This document shows positions 1-10,642 of a stretch of DNA of 64,000 nt, piece by piece. The notes below the pieces were generated by a model. That model worked only from the letters and a program-made list of their open reading frames with translations, ran no database searches and was not told the DNA's origin. The stretch comes from Siphonodentalium dalli (Eukaryota; Mollusca; Scaphopoda; Gadilida; Siphonodentaliidae), in contig CP136066.1 of NCBI GenBank assembly GCA_032622095.1, positions 230,088,961 to 230,152,960 of the forward strand, read 5' to 3'. Both the position numbers and the translations under genes were made by a program. How positions within the stretch are numbered: the stretch's first letter is position 1; each line of letters begins with the position of its first letter.

Positions 1-161
1 GTTAATGATTGTAAGAAATTGTAATAAAAAATTATAAAATTTTTAAAAGAATAAATAATAGATAAAGAATATAAACAAAATATAAAAATTGTTAAAAAAT
101 TGTTTTTTTTTGCATTTCTTACACTCTTTAACAATTATAAAACATAATATAAAATTTGTTA

Positions 162-231
162 GGCCAATGCATTCTATTATATATGTGAGGCGACCTATGG
201 TCGTCTCGCATATATGAGAGAATGCATTGGC
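162..231. repeat. Palindrome of the CCAATGCATTCTCT family (single-hairpin form)
   Basis: A near-perfect inverted repeat of about 70 bp. GCCAATGCATTCT at the left pairs with AGAATGCATTGGC at the right, around a centre reading CGACCTATGGTCG. The same hairpin occurs at 2799-2867, twice in the MITE at 5544-5938, twice at 54090-54453 and twice at 55152-55455. This copy and the one at 2799 share a left flank with AATATAAAAT.TGTTAGG and a right flank CACAGGG, so they look like remnants of the same MITE family with one hairpin kept. Confidence 0.8.
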
Positions 232-644
232 ACAGGGTTTTTAAGTGGAATTCAGGATGTAGGTCGCCGAGTGACAGAATCCACCACATAAGTTACATTT
301 TAGGAGTTTCTTAAATGCCAAAAATGTTGGACGATTAGCTTTCTTGAGTAATCACACATTAAGGCCATTATAAATCAATATTAGCCCTAGAGTATAAACT
401 AGAATATAAAGTTAGAAAACAGCATGTTCGGAGTACCCACCACCTCCCCTTTTGCACTCGAAATATCATCAAAACAAATACGCTTTGGCTATAAACACCT
501 ACGTATACATACAAAACTACACCTATGTATACATAACTGCACCTACGTATATAAAAAAAAAAAAAAAAAAATTTTTAAATACATACTTACCATATTTACC
601 ATGCTTACCATATACTCCTTGACAAGTGTTTCCTTAATAAATAT

Positions 645-798
645 GTGTTATATACACAATGTGTCTGTATCGATTCATGTATCGCGACGAGGCTAGTTTT
701 CGTGGCCATATAGCGACGAGGCGACCTTGGCTATATGGCCACGAACACTAACCGAGTCGCGATACATGAATCGTTATAAACACATTGTGTATATGATA
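645..798. repeat. Palindromic element with three nested stem segments
   Basis: Three pairs of inverted words are nested: TATACACAATGTG (about 650) with CACATTGTGTATA (781-793), CGATTCATGTATCGCGAC (671-688) with GTCGCGATACATGAATCG (756-773), and CGTGGCCATATAGC (701-714) with GCTATATGGCCACG (730-743). The overall form is a fold-back MITE of about 150 bp. No second copy was seen in the window. Confidence 0.7.
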
Positions 799-1699
799 AC
801 ACGTTTTCTACCAATGGTTTGACAGAATCCACCGCACAAATAATATTTAAGAGTTTATTAAATGCCAAAACTATTAAATTTGTGTCCGACGATTAGCTTT
901 CTTCAGTAAATTATCCCAACCTGCAAAGGTATATATGTCACGCGATTAAGTCGATTTGCTAAATTCTCTCAAAATCTCTAGCACCTGCATGTTTATATAA
1001 TTTATACTAAACACTGAACAAAAATCATATTAGATACTTTGTGATATGTCATACCATAAGACACATGGTGGTAATCATGGTAAGCAATAAAATAATGTTA
1101 AATCCTATAGGAACTATTTGTTAAAAGTAAGCAAGAATATACGTTGAAATGTCGCTTTGATTTTTCACGCGATTAATGTGACGTCAGATCATTCATGATT
1201 TCTGAACAGTCAAAGACGTCACGCGCGCCCTGTATCGCAACTGCAGTTACGATACAGATGTTTTTATCGCCAATTCGTTATCGCCAATTTTATCAGGAAA
1301 TGGTAGATAAACTCTTAGAACAGATGTGTATACATTCTACATAATTAAATTTTATCTTAAACATAATTATGTAGAAATGACGCATTATGTGTCAGTGGAA
1401 TTTCTAATCATTGAATATGAGTGAATATGTGAGTATTAGCCAATCGACCAATTGTGGATATATTCTCACAGCCTGAATACTGGTGGATGTAGGACACAAC
1501 AAAACAAATTGACCGAGTTTCTGTATTTTTAAATGGGTTTGTGGGTACATACCCAGGGAATTGATACTCATTCCGTTGCACGGTTGGGACGTTACGACTA
1601 CAATTAGAAAGTGCGCATAATTTGATTACGTTTTACACCAACCGTCTCCCAAAAACACATCCGTTGCTCTATCTGTGAGTTGCGAAACCTTTCTATTGT

Positions 1700-2665
1700 T
1701 TTCAGCTGTGGGTCCCGGCGACTTGTTGGAGTGTCATGAATCCATATTCGAGGCCAGAATGAACATGATAAGCTCATCCATGATATCTACATTCTACGCA
1801 CACGTTTTGTGTGATGGAGTTTTTAACGTTGTTTATTTTCCGCTGTGAATTCTCGTGATGCCGTGTCGTTAGATTGTCATGAATCCACATTCGAAGCCAG
1901 AGTGAACATGGTTAGCTCATGGGTAAAGATGGATAACTCTAAAATCACGAATCCTCATTCGAGGCCAGAGTGAACATGATTAGCTCATGGGTAAAGATGG
2001 ATAACTCTAAAATCATGAATCCTCATTCAATGCCAGATTGAACATGATATCTACATTCTGTGCTCACGATTTGTGTGTGGAGTTTTTAACATTGTTTTCA
2101 GATGTGGACCATCGTGATGCCGTGTCGTTAGATTGTCATGAATCCACATTCGAGGCCAGAGTGAACATGATAAGCTCATGAGTGAACATGATATCTACAT
2201 TCTGTGCTCACGATTTGTGTGTGGAGTTTTTAACATTGTTTTCAGCTGTGGACCATCGTGGTCCCGTATCGTTAGATTGTCATGAATCCACATTCGAGGC
2301 CAGAGTGAACATGATAAACTCATCCATGATATCTACATTCTACTGCACACGATTTGTGTGATGGAGTCTTTAACGTTGTTTTCAGCTGTGGACCCCCGTG
2401 ACTTGTTGGAGTGTCATGAATCACATTCGAGGCCAGAATGAACATGATAAGCTCATGCATGATATATACATTCTACGCACACGTTTTGTGTGATGGAGTC
2501 TTTAACGTTGTTTATTTTCAGCTGTGAATTCCCGTGATGCCGTGTCGTTAGATTGTCATGAATCCTCATTCGAGGCCAGATTGAACATGATTAGCTCATG
2601 GGTAAAGATGGATAACTCTAAAATCGTGAATCCTCATTCGAGGCTTGAGTGAACATTACACTCCT
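1700..2665 (+). repeat. Tandem array of partial ZP-exon copies (5' ends of exon 1)
   Basis: At least nine fragments resemble the start of the intact ZP exon at 2900. Shared words are TTTTCAGCTGTG, TGCCGTGTCGTTAGA, TGTCATGAATCC.CATTCGAGG and CCAGA.TGAACATG. Clear copies with a TTTTCAG-type acceptor start near 1705, 2101, 2245, 2384 and 2522; a copy near 1845 has TTTCCGC instead; shorter copies without an acceptor lie near 1950, 2015 and 2628. Spacing is about 138-144 bp where units are complete. Each unit keeps the acceptor plus roughly 60-100 bp of exon, then a linker containing TTTGTGTG and GGAGTYTTTAACGTTG. Several are open in the exon's frame but stop in the linker. Some contain GTTAGC or GGTAAAG after ATG, which resemble splice donors. 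Confidence 0.8.
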
Positions 2666-2798
2666 AGACGATATCTAAAGGAGTCTATATTACCCTTATG
2701 GAGCCTCTCACATATGTGAGCAGACGACACTCAGATATACAAGCTGACACCTGTATTTCATTTGTTAGCAGTTATAAAAATAATATAAAATGTGTTAG

Positions 2799-2867
2799 GC
2801 CAATGCATTATCTTATATATGCGAGGCGACCTATGGTCGACTCGCATATATAAGAGTATGCATTGGC
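2799..2867. repeat. Palindrome of the CCAATGCATTCTCT family next to a splice acceptor
   Basis: A 69-bp near-perfect hairpin with GCCAATGCAT at the left, ATGCATTGGC at the right and centre CGACCTATGGTCG. It ends 32 bp before the first base of ZP exon 1, between the exon-fragment array and the intact exon. The acceptor TTGTTTTCAG lies just beyond it, so the insertion or its expansion replaced the upstream intron sequence but left the acceptor. Confidence 0.8.
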
Positions 2868-2899
2868 ACAGGGTTATATGCCATATATATTGTTTTCAG

Positions 2900-3105
2900 C
2901 TGTGGACACCCGTGATGCCGTGTCATTAGAGTGCCATGAATCCACATTCGACGCCAGAGTGAATATGACACTCCTAGACGATATCTACTCTCACGAGGAC
3001 ATCCTACGAATCGAGCTAGGGGATAAATGTCTGGGCTCCTATATCAACGGCACTCACGAATTACTGTTCAGCTATAACTACACGGAATGTCGAGGCAAAA
3101 TGATG
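2900..3105 (+). CDS. CUB/ZP protein copy 1, ZP exon 1 (first part of ZP-N)
   Basis: This exon encodes the first part of the N-terminal half of a zona pellucida polymerisation module, as found in secreted filament-forming extracellular proteins. The acceptor TGTTTTCAG ends at 2899 and the donor GTTAGT begins at 3106. The exon is 206 bp: it begins with the last two bases of a split codon (phase 1) and ends on a codon boundary. Three of the four expected ZP-N cysteines are visible, in SLECHE, GDKCLG and YTECRG. N-glycosylation sequons are NMT, NGT and NYT. The paralogous exon at 31285-31490 has exactly the same length and phase, which supports the boundaries. Exons upstream, expected to encode a signal peptide and CUB domain, lie outside the window. 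The exon splices in frame to 7156-7562. The family is clear; the specific function is not. Confidence 0.85.
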
Positions 3106-4090
3106 GTTAGTGTAATTAATGATGGTTAGTTTAATTAATACATATTGGGGCGACCGAAAACTCTGGAGTATTTGAGGCATTGTCTGAAATCTGAATGTCA
3201 GGTTAGAGGAATTTTATTTACAAGCCAATATTTCAGTTAAGGGTGGATACACACATGCATGTAATCTCTGTATGTAAAATACATGTATTTTACATGGCCT
3301 CACCAATAATTGACAACATTGATCACCTGCGCGCGAGAGGTTCATTGTTAACAGGCCAGACAAGTGAGTAGTCATAAGCGAAGTCAAACTCTCTGTTATC
3401 AAGACAATTAAGGCCAGTCCAAAACAGGTCTTCTCTTACGGATGTGGAAATTAGTTAAGTCTGTGTGATGTCTGGAATTTTATTAAGATACGAACACCAG
3501 AAGCGACACAGCTGGTGTATACAGGCTTGGTATAGAACATTTTCGACTATGGTGCTTGCTTGGAGTGGGGTTTCGAAAGCTTCAAGTCGCTAAGTTGATT
3601 GTGCTTTTCATTATTTTTGGACAATTATTAGATATTGGTAACTGAAACAGCATTTCAAAAACAACAAAAAAAATTGTTGTTGTTGTTGTTGGAATGTGAT
3701 GATAAGGGGACCCTCTGAACGGATTGAGTACCTTTAAATCAATATTCTCGAAAGATGTTTACTTCCAATACAAGCACAAAGACGGATATAAGTAAAAGTG
3801 AAATATCTCAACAATCATATATAACTAATACATGGGAGAGTAGGATCTGTCTGTCCGTCCGTCAGGCTGTCAGTTCGCGATTTTCTGCCAGATTACCTGT
3901 ACTGATTTCAACCGCATTATTTTTATTTCTGTTAAATTGAACAAGGATTTCAATCTAAAACAACAACATACACAATTAATCGTTTCAATAAAAATGTATA
4001 AAAGATAAAAATTGCCGCTGATATAATATAAAGTGATCCTGTTTCAGCAACTTACTGCAAATACATTGTTGCGGGCGCATAAAAGTCGGC
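3106..4090. other. Intron sequence between ZP exons 1 and 2, left part
   Basis: No coding signal. At 3722-3737 it holds CGGATTGAGTACCTTTAA, the terminal repeat of the MITE family seen complete at 18081-18539 and 23255-23689. Its opposite end is not evident, so this is a fragment. A short GTT microsatellite lies near 3674-3692. Confidence 0.55.
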
Positions 4091-4099
4091 ACCAGAAAC

Positions 4100-4345
4100 T
4101 TAAGGAAATATGCTCTTGGGGAGGGGGTCATGTGCATCAAACTGAGATGTGGAGGAGGTAATGGACATCGTAGCTGTGGGATGGGGAGGGGTAATGTGCA
4201 TCATAACTGTGAGATGTTGAGGAGGGAATATACATCATGACTGGGATGGAAAAGGGGTACTTTACAGCATAACTGATATGGATGAAAGGGGGTAGTGTAC
4301 ATCATCACTGTGAGATGGGGAGGGTGTAATGTACGCCATAACCAT
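4100..4345. repeat. Minisatellite, unit about 45 bp
   Basis: About five degenerate units built on GAGATG, GGGGAGGGGGTAATGT, CATCATAACTGT. It is intronic and shows clear strand asymmetry (G-rich on the + strand). Unit boundaries are imprecise because copies differ by indels. Confidence 0.6.
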
Positions 4346-5050
4346 ATATTTAGGAATTTACAAAAAATATTCATCCTATTGGCTACGATAACCTCTAACT
4401 ATATTTGTGAGGAACTATACCCGTCCAATGTACTGCGATAACCTTTATCTACATTTCTGTAACTACATGGGTGTGTAACTATGCTGTATACTTAATAGAT
4501 GCATGTATATGCCTTATACTATTATCTCGTGATTACAAAATTACATAACCGATGAATAATCAACCGTTCTACTCTCCTAACCATTTTTGTTGACTTCTAG
4601 ATAGCCGTGGATTCACGCCGTCCGGTTACCAGTCGACCCATCACTCTGCCTGCTCGGTGTGTCTGTGTGGTGCTTGTGTACCTTGCCCTAAGTTATCAGG
4701 TCTGACATCCCCTTTGTCGTATTGGCACAAAACATACACTATCCGTCGCCGAGGCTTTTGGCAACACGCAACATTCGTTTTTCAACGTTTGACGACTTAA
4801 TTTCACACTTGTTATATTCAGTTCATTATACCTTTAGTTATTGGACAGACTCATTTTGCTTTTTAAGAACCCATTTATTTTCTGATCTTCATGACGATAT
4901 GCACATCAGCTCGCCAATATTGACATCCATGCGATACAGGTACCTATGACATGTACATGGTTGCAAAAAATAGTATTTATATGGCATAAACCATAAAACC
5001 TCATCATGTTTTTCTATATTTCCATCTCGATGCTATATATTATATAGAGG

Positions 5051-5194
5051 ATCTACAACTCGTCCCCAGTTTATAGCGGAATATACAAAACTAGTCCAGT
5101 AAATTAGGTCTGGACTGAGCCTTTGGTGAGGCCCATGCTAATGTTCTGGACGAGTTTTGTAAATTCCACTATAAACTGGGGACGAGTTGTAGAT
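5051..5194. repeat. Hairpin element, ATCTACAACTCGTCCCC family, copy 1
   Basis: A fold-back of about 144 bp. ATCTACAACTCGTCCCC at the left pairs with GGGGACGAGTTGTAGAT at the right, and the stem continues through CAGTTTATAGCGGAAT. The loop region contains AGCCTTTGGTGAGG. Related copies lie at 5967-6111 and 6861-6953, each at the junction of the larger repeated arms. Confidence 0.8.
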
Positions 5195-5543
5195 TCTATT
5201 TATTTCATGATCCTACCCTTATTCCATTCAATACACCCATTCTATAAATTGTGATATTAAACGTTCGTTTAATGACAGGAAATAGTGGCAGGTGACCTTT
5301 GACTTCCGGTTTGTCGTCTGTTTACATTCGTAGGCTACGTCTCAAAATACTATGGCTTCCAATGGTTTTCTAACAACCTATAATGAATGAAGAGTTTGAA
5401 AAGTTATGTCTTTAAATATACGCCATTAAATACACCAAAGAATCTGTATTTATCTTGGACTATTTCTTTACGCTCATAATTACCTGAAACGTCATCGCAT
5501 GCCTTACAGAAGCCGATGTTAGTTTTGCGTCTAATTTGTTGAT

Positions 5544-5938
5544 TTAACCCTTTACCTAACAGAAGGGCCCTGTGCCAATGCATTCTCTTATATATGCGAG
5601 TCGACCATAGGTCGCCTCGCATATATAAGAGAATGCATTGGCTTAACACATTAAAAATTATAAAATTGTTAAAGAATGTAAGAAAAAATGGTAAAAAAAA
5701 GATTTTTTTTAGGCCAATGCATTCTCTTATATATGCGAGGCGACCTATGGTCGACTCGCATATATATATAAGAGAATGCATTGGCACAGGGCATAACTGT
5801 AACTATCACAATGTGGTCAAGGAGCCGGTTCCAATTATATCCATATTTGTATGGTTCTATTGAGACAGACCGAAGATATTTTAGGCTGTTGAAGCTTTAT
5901 ATGGCCGGTTTTGGCCGTTTTGTTGGGTAAAGGGTTAA
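5544..5938. mobile_element. TTAA-flanked palindromic MITE (395 bp) with two internal hairpins
   Basis: The element starts TTAACCCTTTACC and ends GGTAAAGGGTTAA, so it has terminal inverted repeats with TTAA at each end. Inside are two CCAATGCATTCTCT palindromes (5574-5642 and 5713-5785) in opposite orientation, so the element folds at two scales. It sits inside a repeated arm. The matching position in the duplicate arm (6811-6830) reads GTTGATTTAAGAATGTTTT with a single TTAA and no element, which is an empty site. The TTAA duplication suggests mobilisation by a piggyBac-type transposase. A second copy is at 54090-54453. Confidence 0.85.
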
Positions 5939-5966
5939 GAATGTTTTGGGTCATGTAATAAATATA

Positions 5967-6111
5967 ATCTACAACTCTTCCCCAGTTTATAGCGGAATTT
6001 ACAAAACTCGTCCAGTAAATTAGGTAAGGACCGAGCCTTTGGCGAGGTCCAGACCTAATTGACTAGACTCGTTTTGTAAATTCTGCTATAAACGGGGGAC
6101 TCGTTGTAGAT
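5967..6111. repeat. Hairpin element, ATCTACAACTCGTCCCC family, copy 2
   Basis: The left end ATCTACAACTC.TCCCC pairs with a right end GGGGGACTCGTTGTAGAT, with the same internal AGCCTTTGGCGAGG segment as copy 1. It marks the turn of the large inverted repeat. Confidence 0.75.
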
Positions 6112-6860
6112 CCTCTATTTATAACATGATCCATAACCTCGATATAACATAATTAAATCAACAAATGGGACGTGCAACTTAAATGCGTGCCATGACGTTT
6201 CACGTAACTGTGCGTTGTTTCTCCGCGTAAAGAAATAGTCCCAGATAAATATAGACTCTGTGACGTATTTAATGGCGTATATTTAATGAAATAACTTTTC
6301 AGAAACTATTCATTCAGTAGAGTATGTTGAAAAAATATTGGAAGCCATATTATTTTTTAAACGTAGCATACGTAATGTTAGCAGACGACAAACCGGAAAC
6401 CAAAGGTCGCTTGGCACTAGTGCCTGTTATTAAACGAACGTTTAATATCACAATTTATACAATGGGTTTATTTTTATGATCCTACTCTTGTTCCATTAAA
6501 TAAACCCATTCTATAAATTGTGATATTAAACGTTCGTTTAATAACAGGAAATAGTGCCAGGTGACCTTTGACTTCCGGATTCTCGTATGTTTACATTCCG
6601 TACGCTACGTCTTAATTCCTATATTTTTCCAACAAACTATAATGAATGAAGAGTTTTGAAATGTTATGTCATTAAATTATATACGCTATTAAATACGCCA
6701 AGGAGTCTTTATTTATGTGGGACTATTTCTTTACGCGAACAAACAACGCATAGTTCAGTGAAACAGCATCGCATGCCTTATAGAAACCGATCTTAGTTTC
6801 GCGTCATATTTGTTGATTTAAGAATGTTTTGTCGAGGTTTTGGATCGTGTAATAAATAGA

Positions 6861-6953
6861 ATCTACAACTCGTCCCAAGTTTATAGCGGAATTTACAAAA
6901 CGAGTCCAGTAAAGTTTTGTAAATTCCGCTATAAACTGTGGACTGGTTGTATA
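6861..6953. repeat. Hairpin element, ATCTACAACTCGTCCCC family, copy 3 (internally deleted)
   Basis: The same stem words are present (ATCTACAACTCGTCCC, TTTATAGCGGAATTTAC and their complements), but the central segment found in copies 1 and 2 is missing, leaving a shorter hairpin. Confidence 0.7.
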
Positions 6954-7155
6954 TCCTCTATTTATAGAATGGATTTATTGAATGGAATAATGGTAGGATA
7001 ATGTAATAAATACAAATAAAAATTGTATAATTCACACAGGGAGCATCACACAGATAGAAGCATTCACCACATAATGTCGTCTGCTCCAGTCTATGTGGGG
7101 CTCTCTATGGGTGGAGAATAAATATATAATCTACTCCATTTTTAATTCCCAACAG

Positions 7156-7562
7156 TTCAACAACGACACAGTGAAATTCAGCAACTACCTGGCTTATCAG
7201 AACCGTGATCCATCGGGCGTTATTGTAACAGGAGATGAATGGAAAATTGGGTTGGAGTGTACATTTCAACGAGAAACGCACCCACATTTCGACTTCATAT
7301 CGCAAACTGTCGCGGACCAACCTCATATTGTGAGCGGAGCTGGGGACTTCGCTGCTACCGTCAGTATATACAACGACTCGACTCTCAGTTGGCCGCTGGG
7401 TGGAAACTCCATGAATATGTCCATGGTGCATGTCGGACAGAAGTACTACGTGCAGGTTACATACCCGATATCCGACGGACTTAAAATCGTTCTCGGGAAT
7501 TGTCTCGCTGTACCAGACGCATCTGCACATTTAAACCAGACGTACACACTGATCAATGACGG
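7156..7562 (+). CDS. CUB/ZP protein copy 1, ZP exon 2 (end of ZP-N and most of ZP-C)
   Basis: The acceptor is AATTCCCAACAG ending at 7155; the donor GTTAGT begins at 7563. The exon starts in phase 0, matching exon 1's end, and ends after two bases of a codon. It begins FNNDTVKFSNYL, typical after the third ZP-N cysteine. It carries the fourth ZP-N cysteine in IGLECTF and continues into ZP-C with VGQKYYVQV, the LGNC cysteine and the segment ending TYTLINDG, which in this family precedes a Gly-Cys pair. Sequons NDS, NMS and NQT are present. The Gly-Cys is completed by splicing to 16145. No equivalent exon was found in the second paralogue. Reading past the donor gives a stop at 7584, which is intronic. 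Confidence 0.85.
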
Positions 7563-8674
7563 GTTAGTTAAAGTTAAACAATAAATTAATTACACACTTA
7601 TAATGTTCGTCTGGAATGTGCCTTCTGGTTCGAGTAATAACAGAAGACGACAAACATACAAAAATATAATGCAAGTGCAGACGAATTCATATTCATAATT
7701 CAGTATTCATATCTTTGTACAGGTTCTGTTTGGACGTTTAAAATATTCCTCAATTTAGTAATTCAGTATTCATATATTTTATAGGCTCTGTGTGGACGTT
7801 TAAAATAATATTTCGTGCGTCTTCTTAGTTCTTATGTTTTTGGGATTAAAATTGTCTATATCTGACTCAGTTCATATTATTCTTATCAATACCGAAAGAA
7901 TTACCATTATTGCAAACGTTTGGTGGTCAAAATAAGATAATAAGTGACTAAATATAGTTCCGACGATATGTGAAAATAGATGTATCGGTCCGCAACGCAC
8001 CATCCTTGTGGCAGTGCTATATCGCAGTGATAACGTTGAGGGCGCTGCATGGAGTTTGACATGCATCATACTCCCCAACCATAAACTTAGTATAGAGGTT
8101 GTTAAAGGCGTAATCCGGTTAACTTCAATTGGCATGAAAGTTGCCAAATTGGATTGCCAAGTTACAATTCACTACAGTGAACCATCATCAATTAAATTGG
8201 AAGAGTAAAACTATATAGATGCAACGAACAATCAAACAATGTATTCCTCCTATGCAATTCGGTTGAACATTTTTATTTATTAAGTCAGACAGCTTTCGCT
8301 ATATTTGGAACATGCTCGGTTACTGAAATCCTAATTCAGCAAGATTCTATGTGAACATTAGTCTGAGTGAACGTGACTCTACATAAAAGATGTTTATAGC
8401 AGTTCTAACTGGTGTGACTATTTTAACAGCATACCCACCGCGAAGGCCATTCGTTCCATTACAGTGAATGTGACTTTATAAAATTTGGCAAACTTAGATA
8501 GATAGATAATGATTTATAAGCAAAAAACATCCACACACGAGGACAGTTTGCTAATACAATGGATAATAGTATAATACAAAACGTGTGATAATAATATATA
8601 CAAGAACAAAATTATATAATATTCTAAGATGCACAAGGAGTCTCGGTGTCATGTATCATATCTATGGTTACCTA
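7563..8674. other. Intron between ZP exons 2 and 3, part before the array
   Basis: No supported gene. It includes a short duplication near 7699-7810 (TTCAGTATTCATAT and TGTGGACGTTTAAAAT, each twice). The short open frames at 7872-8208 have no recognisable domain or splice context. Confidence 0.45.
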
Positions 8675-9323
8675 GGTAGCAGTACACGATTTCACAGGTT
8701 GTAGGGGGTCTGAAAAATAGAAATATAAGTATATGGGGGGCATAACGGCCAGTATAGCCTGTGTTAACTGTGTCATTACTGGTTTGAAGGTTTATTTATT
8801 TTACAAAACTGGGAAAGTTCTCAAAAAAGTGAAAAATTTGGATACGCAACAGGGTTTTCGTATTCAGTGAAGGCCAACTCTGTGTTATTGATTACAGGAA
8901 AATAGCCCGATTTCTCTCCCCTGAATTCTGTCATCTGGGCTCGAAAGACTTTTTTTTCAAATTGATACGATAACTTTTTTTCTATTTCAAATATTTCTCA
9001 GCACTAGCATAGCTCTATCAGGTGGAAGAATCTTATTTACTGACATTCGCTCTATCATGGTCTGTTTTTGGGTTGAAAAAGGCCAATTTGAGTAAAAAAA
9101 ATGGGTAAAATTAAGCGGTCCGTGTGTGCAAACCAAGGGGCATAACTCAATGACAAATTGAACGAAGAACCAAAAGTACATTTAAATGATTACACCTAAA
9201 ATTTCTGTCGAAATTAAAACATGCTTGATGGGATATATGCCAACGATAATGGCTTAGCATTGATTTGAAGTACAGTACCCCCTCACAGGTTGGCAAAATT
9301 ACTGGAAATCGTGTATTGCTACC
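8675..9323. mobile_element. Array TIR element, copy 1 (type A throughout)
   Basis: A non-autonomous element with a 19-bp terminal inverted repeat. It is preceded by CCTA, not by the TTTAA that precedes the inner copies. It has ATAGCTC, CTATCATGG and TTGAACGAAG at positions where copies 2 and 3 have ATGGCTC, CTATAATGG and TTGTACGAAG. Confidence 0.8.
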
Positions 9324-10642
9324 TTAAAGAGACATATCAAATTGGATAAATTAGTGAAAATCTACTGAAACATTTTATCTTTCCTATCTTCGTGTCTGCG
9401 TTACTATTCACAGTTTCTATTTATGACTGTTCTCGGAATTAGGTGCATTTGCCTGTAGAGTATTTGTATCAGAGGCTGTAGATACTTAGATACTATGGAT
9501 TCCAGTTTGACAAGTCACTGAATGATCAAACCGACAGGGCAAAAAACAAATTCAACGTATGTCTGCTACGGATAAAAAAAAACCATTCCGGTTCACATTG
9601 GGGGGGGGGGTTGGTGATGTGAATATATATGCATCAGTTACTCAGTACGATTCGTTTCGAGTGGTGCGGCTTTGTTTGATTACATACAATTGACATTAAT
9701 TTAATGAAACGTGTTGCCACGCAAACATTTCAACAATGGAATTCCTTGGATACCTGGTGCGAAAAGCCATATTAATGTTGGTTATTTAGTCTTGGTCGTG
9801 TTTCCGAATGACCGAGTAATGTCATTATGTATATTGGAGAGGGGGTAAAGTCAGCTACTGAGTTATCACAAACAGCGCGTGAACACCAGCACAATAAAAA
9901 TGGTATATAAGATTCCATAAATAATTAAATAGTGTGATTTCAACTTGACAATTACGTCATTGAATCGGTGAATGTACACCGACCGGCCAAATAAACATGG
10001 TTCACATTTTGGGGGAGGGGTGATTATATATGCATTAGTTATTCCCTATGATTTGTTTGGAGTTTTGTTGCGTTCTTACATGTTTATGACTGACCACATA
10101 AAAGTGATTTGCATGTAATGAATTGTGTTGCTAAGGGAACATCCCAACAATGGAACTCCTCGGATACCACCTACGAATAGGCGTATTGATTGATATTGGT
10201 TATTCGGTCTTGGTCGTGTTTCCAAATAACCAAATACATTGTCTTAACATATTCAGGGGGGGGGGGGTGACAAGAACATTGTCTTAACATATGCGGGGGG
10301 GGGATGGGGGGCTGGCTAGTAAATAACCAAAGTGCATATGCTCTGGTCAGCAGAATACAGATGTAATATGTCTGTTCAGACCGCCTTTTTGACTGGGATG
10401 TTTAGTTTTAAGGTGGTGGGCATGATGTCACATTTATAATTTAACTTTGTTTTTTTCGCTATAACCAATAATTTGGGTGAATTTTGTTCATTTTTATTGA
10501 AACCACACTACTTATATTGACCTTATTTCCCATTCGCACTGAAGAAACACCATATGTGTTATATATCAAAGTTATCGGTGTACTTCAGAGACGTAACTGG
10601 ACATTTGCGCGTTGAAGGGGGATAACTCTATTTTTCCTTTAA

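Larger units (their letters stand above)
1..1700. other. Left-end non-coding stretch, probably intron of the first CUB/ZP gene
   Basis: No convincing coding sequence. The stretch is AT-rich and lies upstream of ZP-exon fragments, so it is probably intronic. It contains two palindromic elements (listed separately) and a direct repeat of about 80-90 bp, at 272-350 and 821-909, which shares the words GACAGAATCCACC, AAATGCCAAAA and GACGATTAGCTTTCTT. The two repeat copies bracket the second palindrome, so this may be one element duplicated around an insertion. Confidence 0.5.
5195..6860. repeat. Three-arm repeat: left arm, inverted arm, and a direct copy of the left arm
   Basis: The left arm (about 5212-5966, enlarged by a MITE) carries ATAAATTGTGATATTAAACG, TGACCTTTGACTTCCGG and CTACGTCT. 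The middle arm (about 6112-6471) carries the same words reverse-complemented, for example CGTTTAATATCACAATTTAT and CCGGAAACCAAAGGTC. A third arm (about 6472-6860) repeats the left arm in direct orientation. Hairpin elements sit at the junctions. The whole is a very large inverted repeat inside the intron between ZP exons 1 and 2, probably a long-TIR foldback transposon with a partial duplication. Confidence 0.75.

Noticed and set aside
5404-5863. Open frames on both strands with SLIYICESTIGRLAYIRECIG-like words, also at 54022-54324 and 55122-55597
   Set aside because: They are translations of the palindromic hairpins, which read open on both strands; no gene is implied.
7105-7530. 141-codon minus-strand frame opposite ZP exon 2
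   Set aside because: Antisense shadow of a well-supported ZP coding exon.
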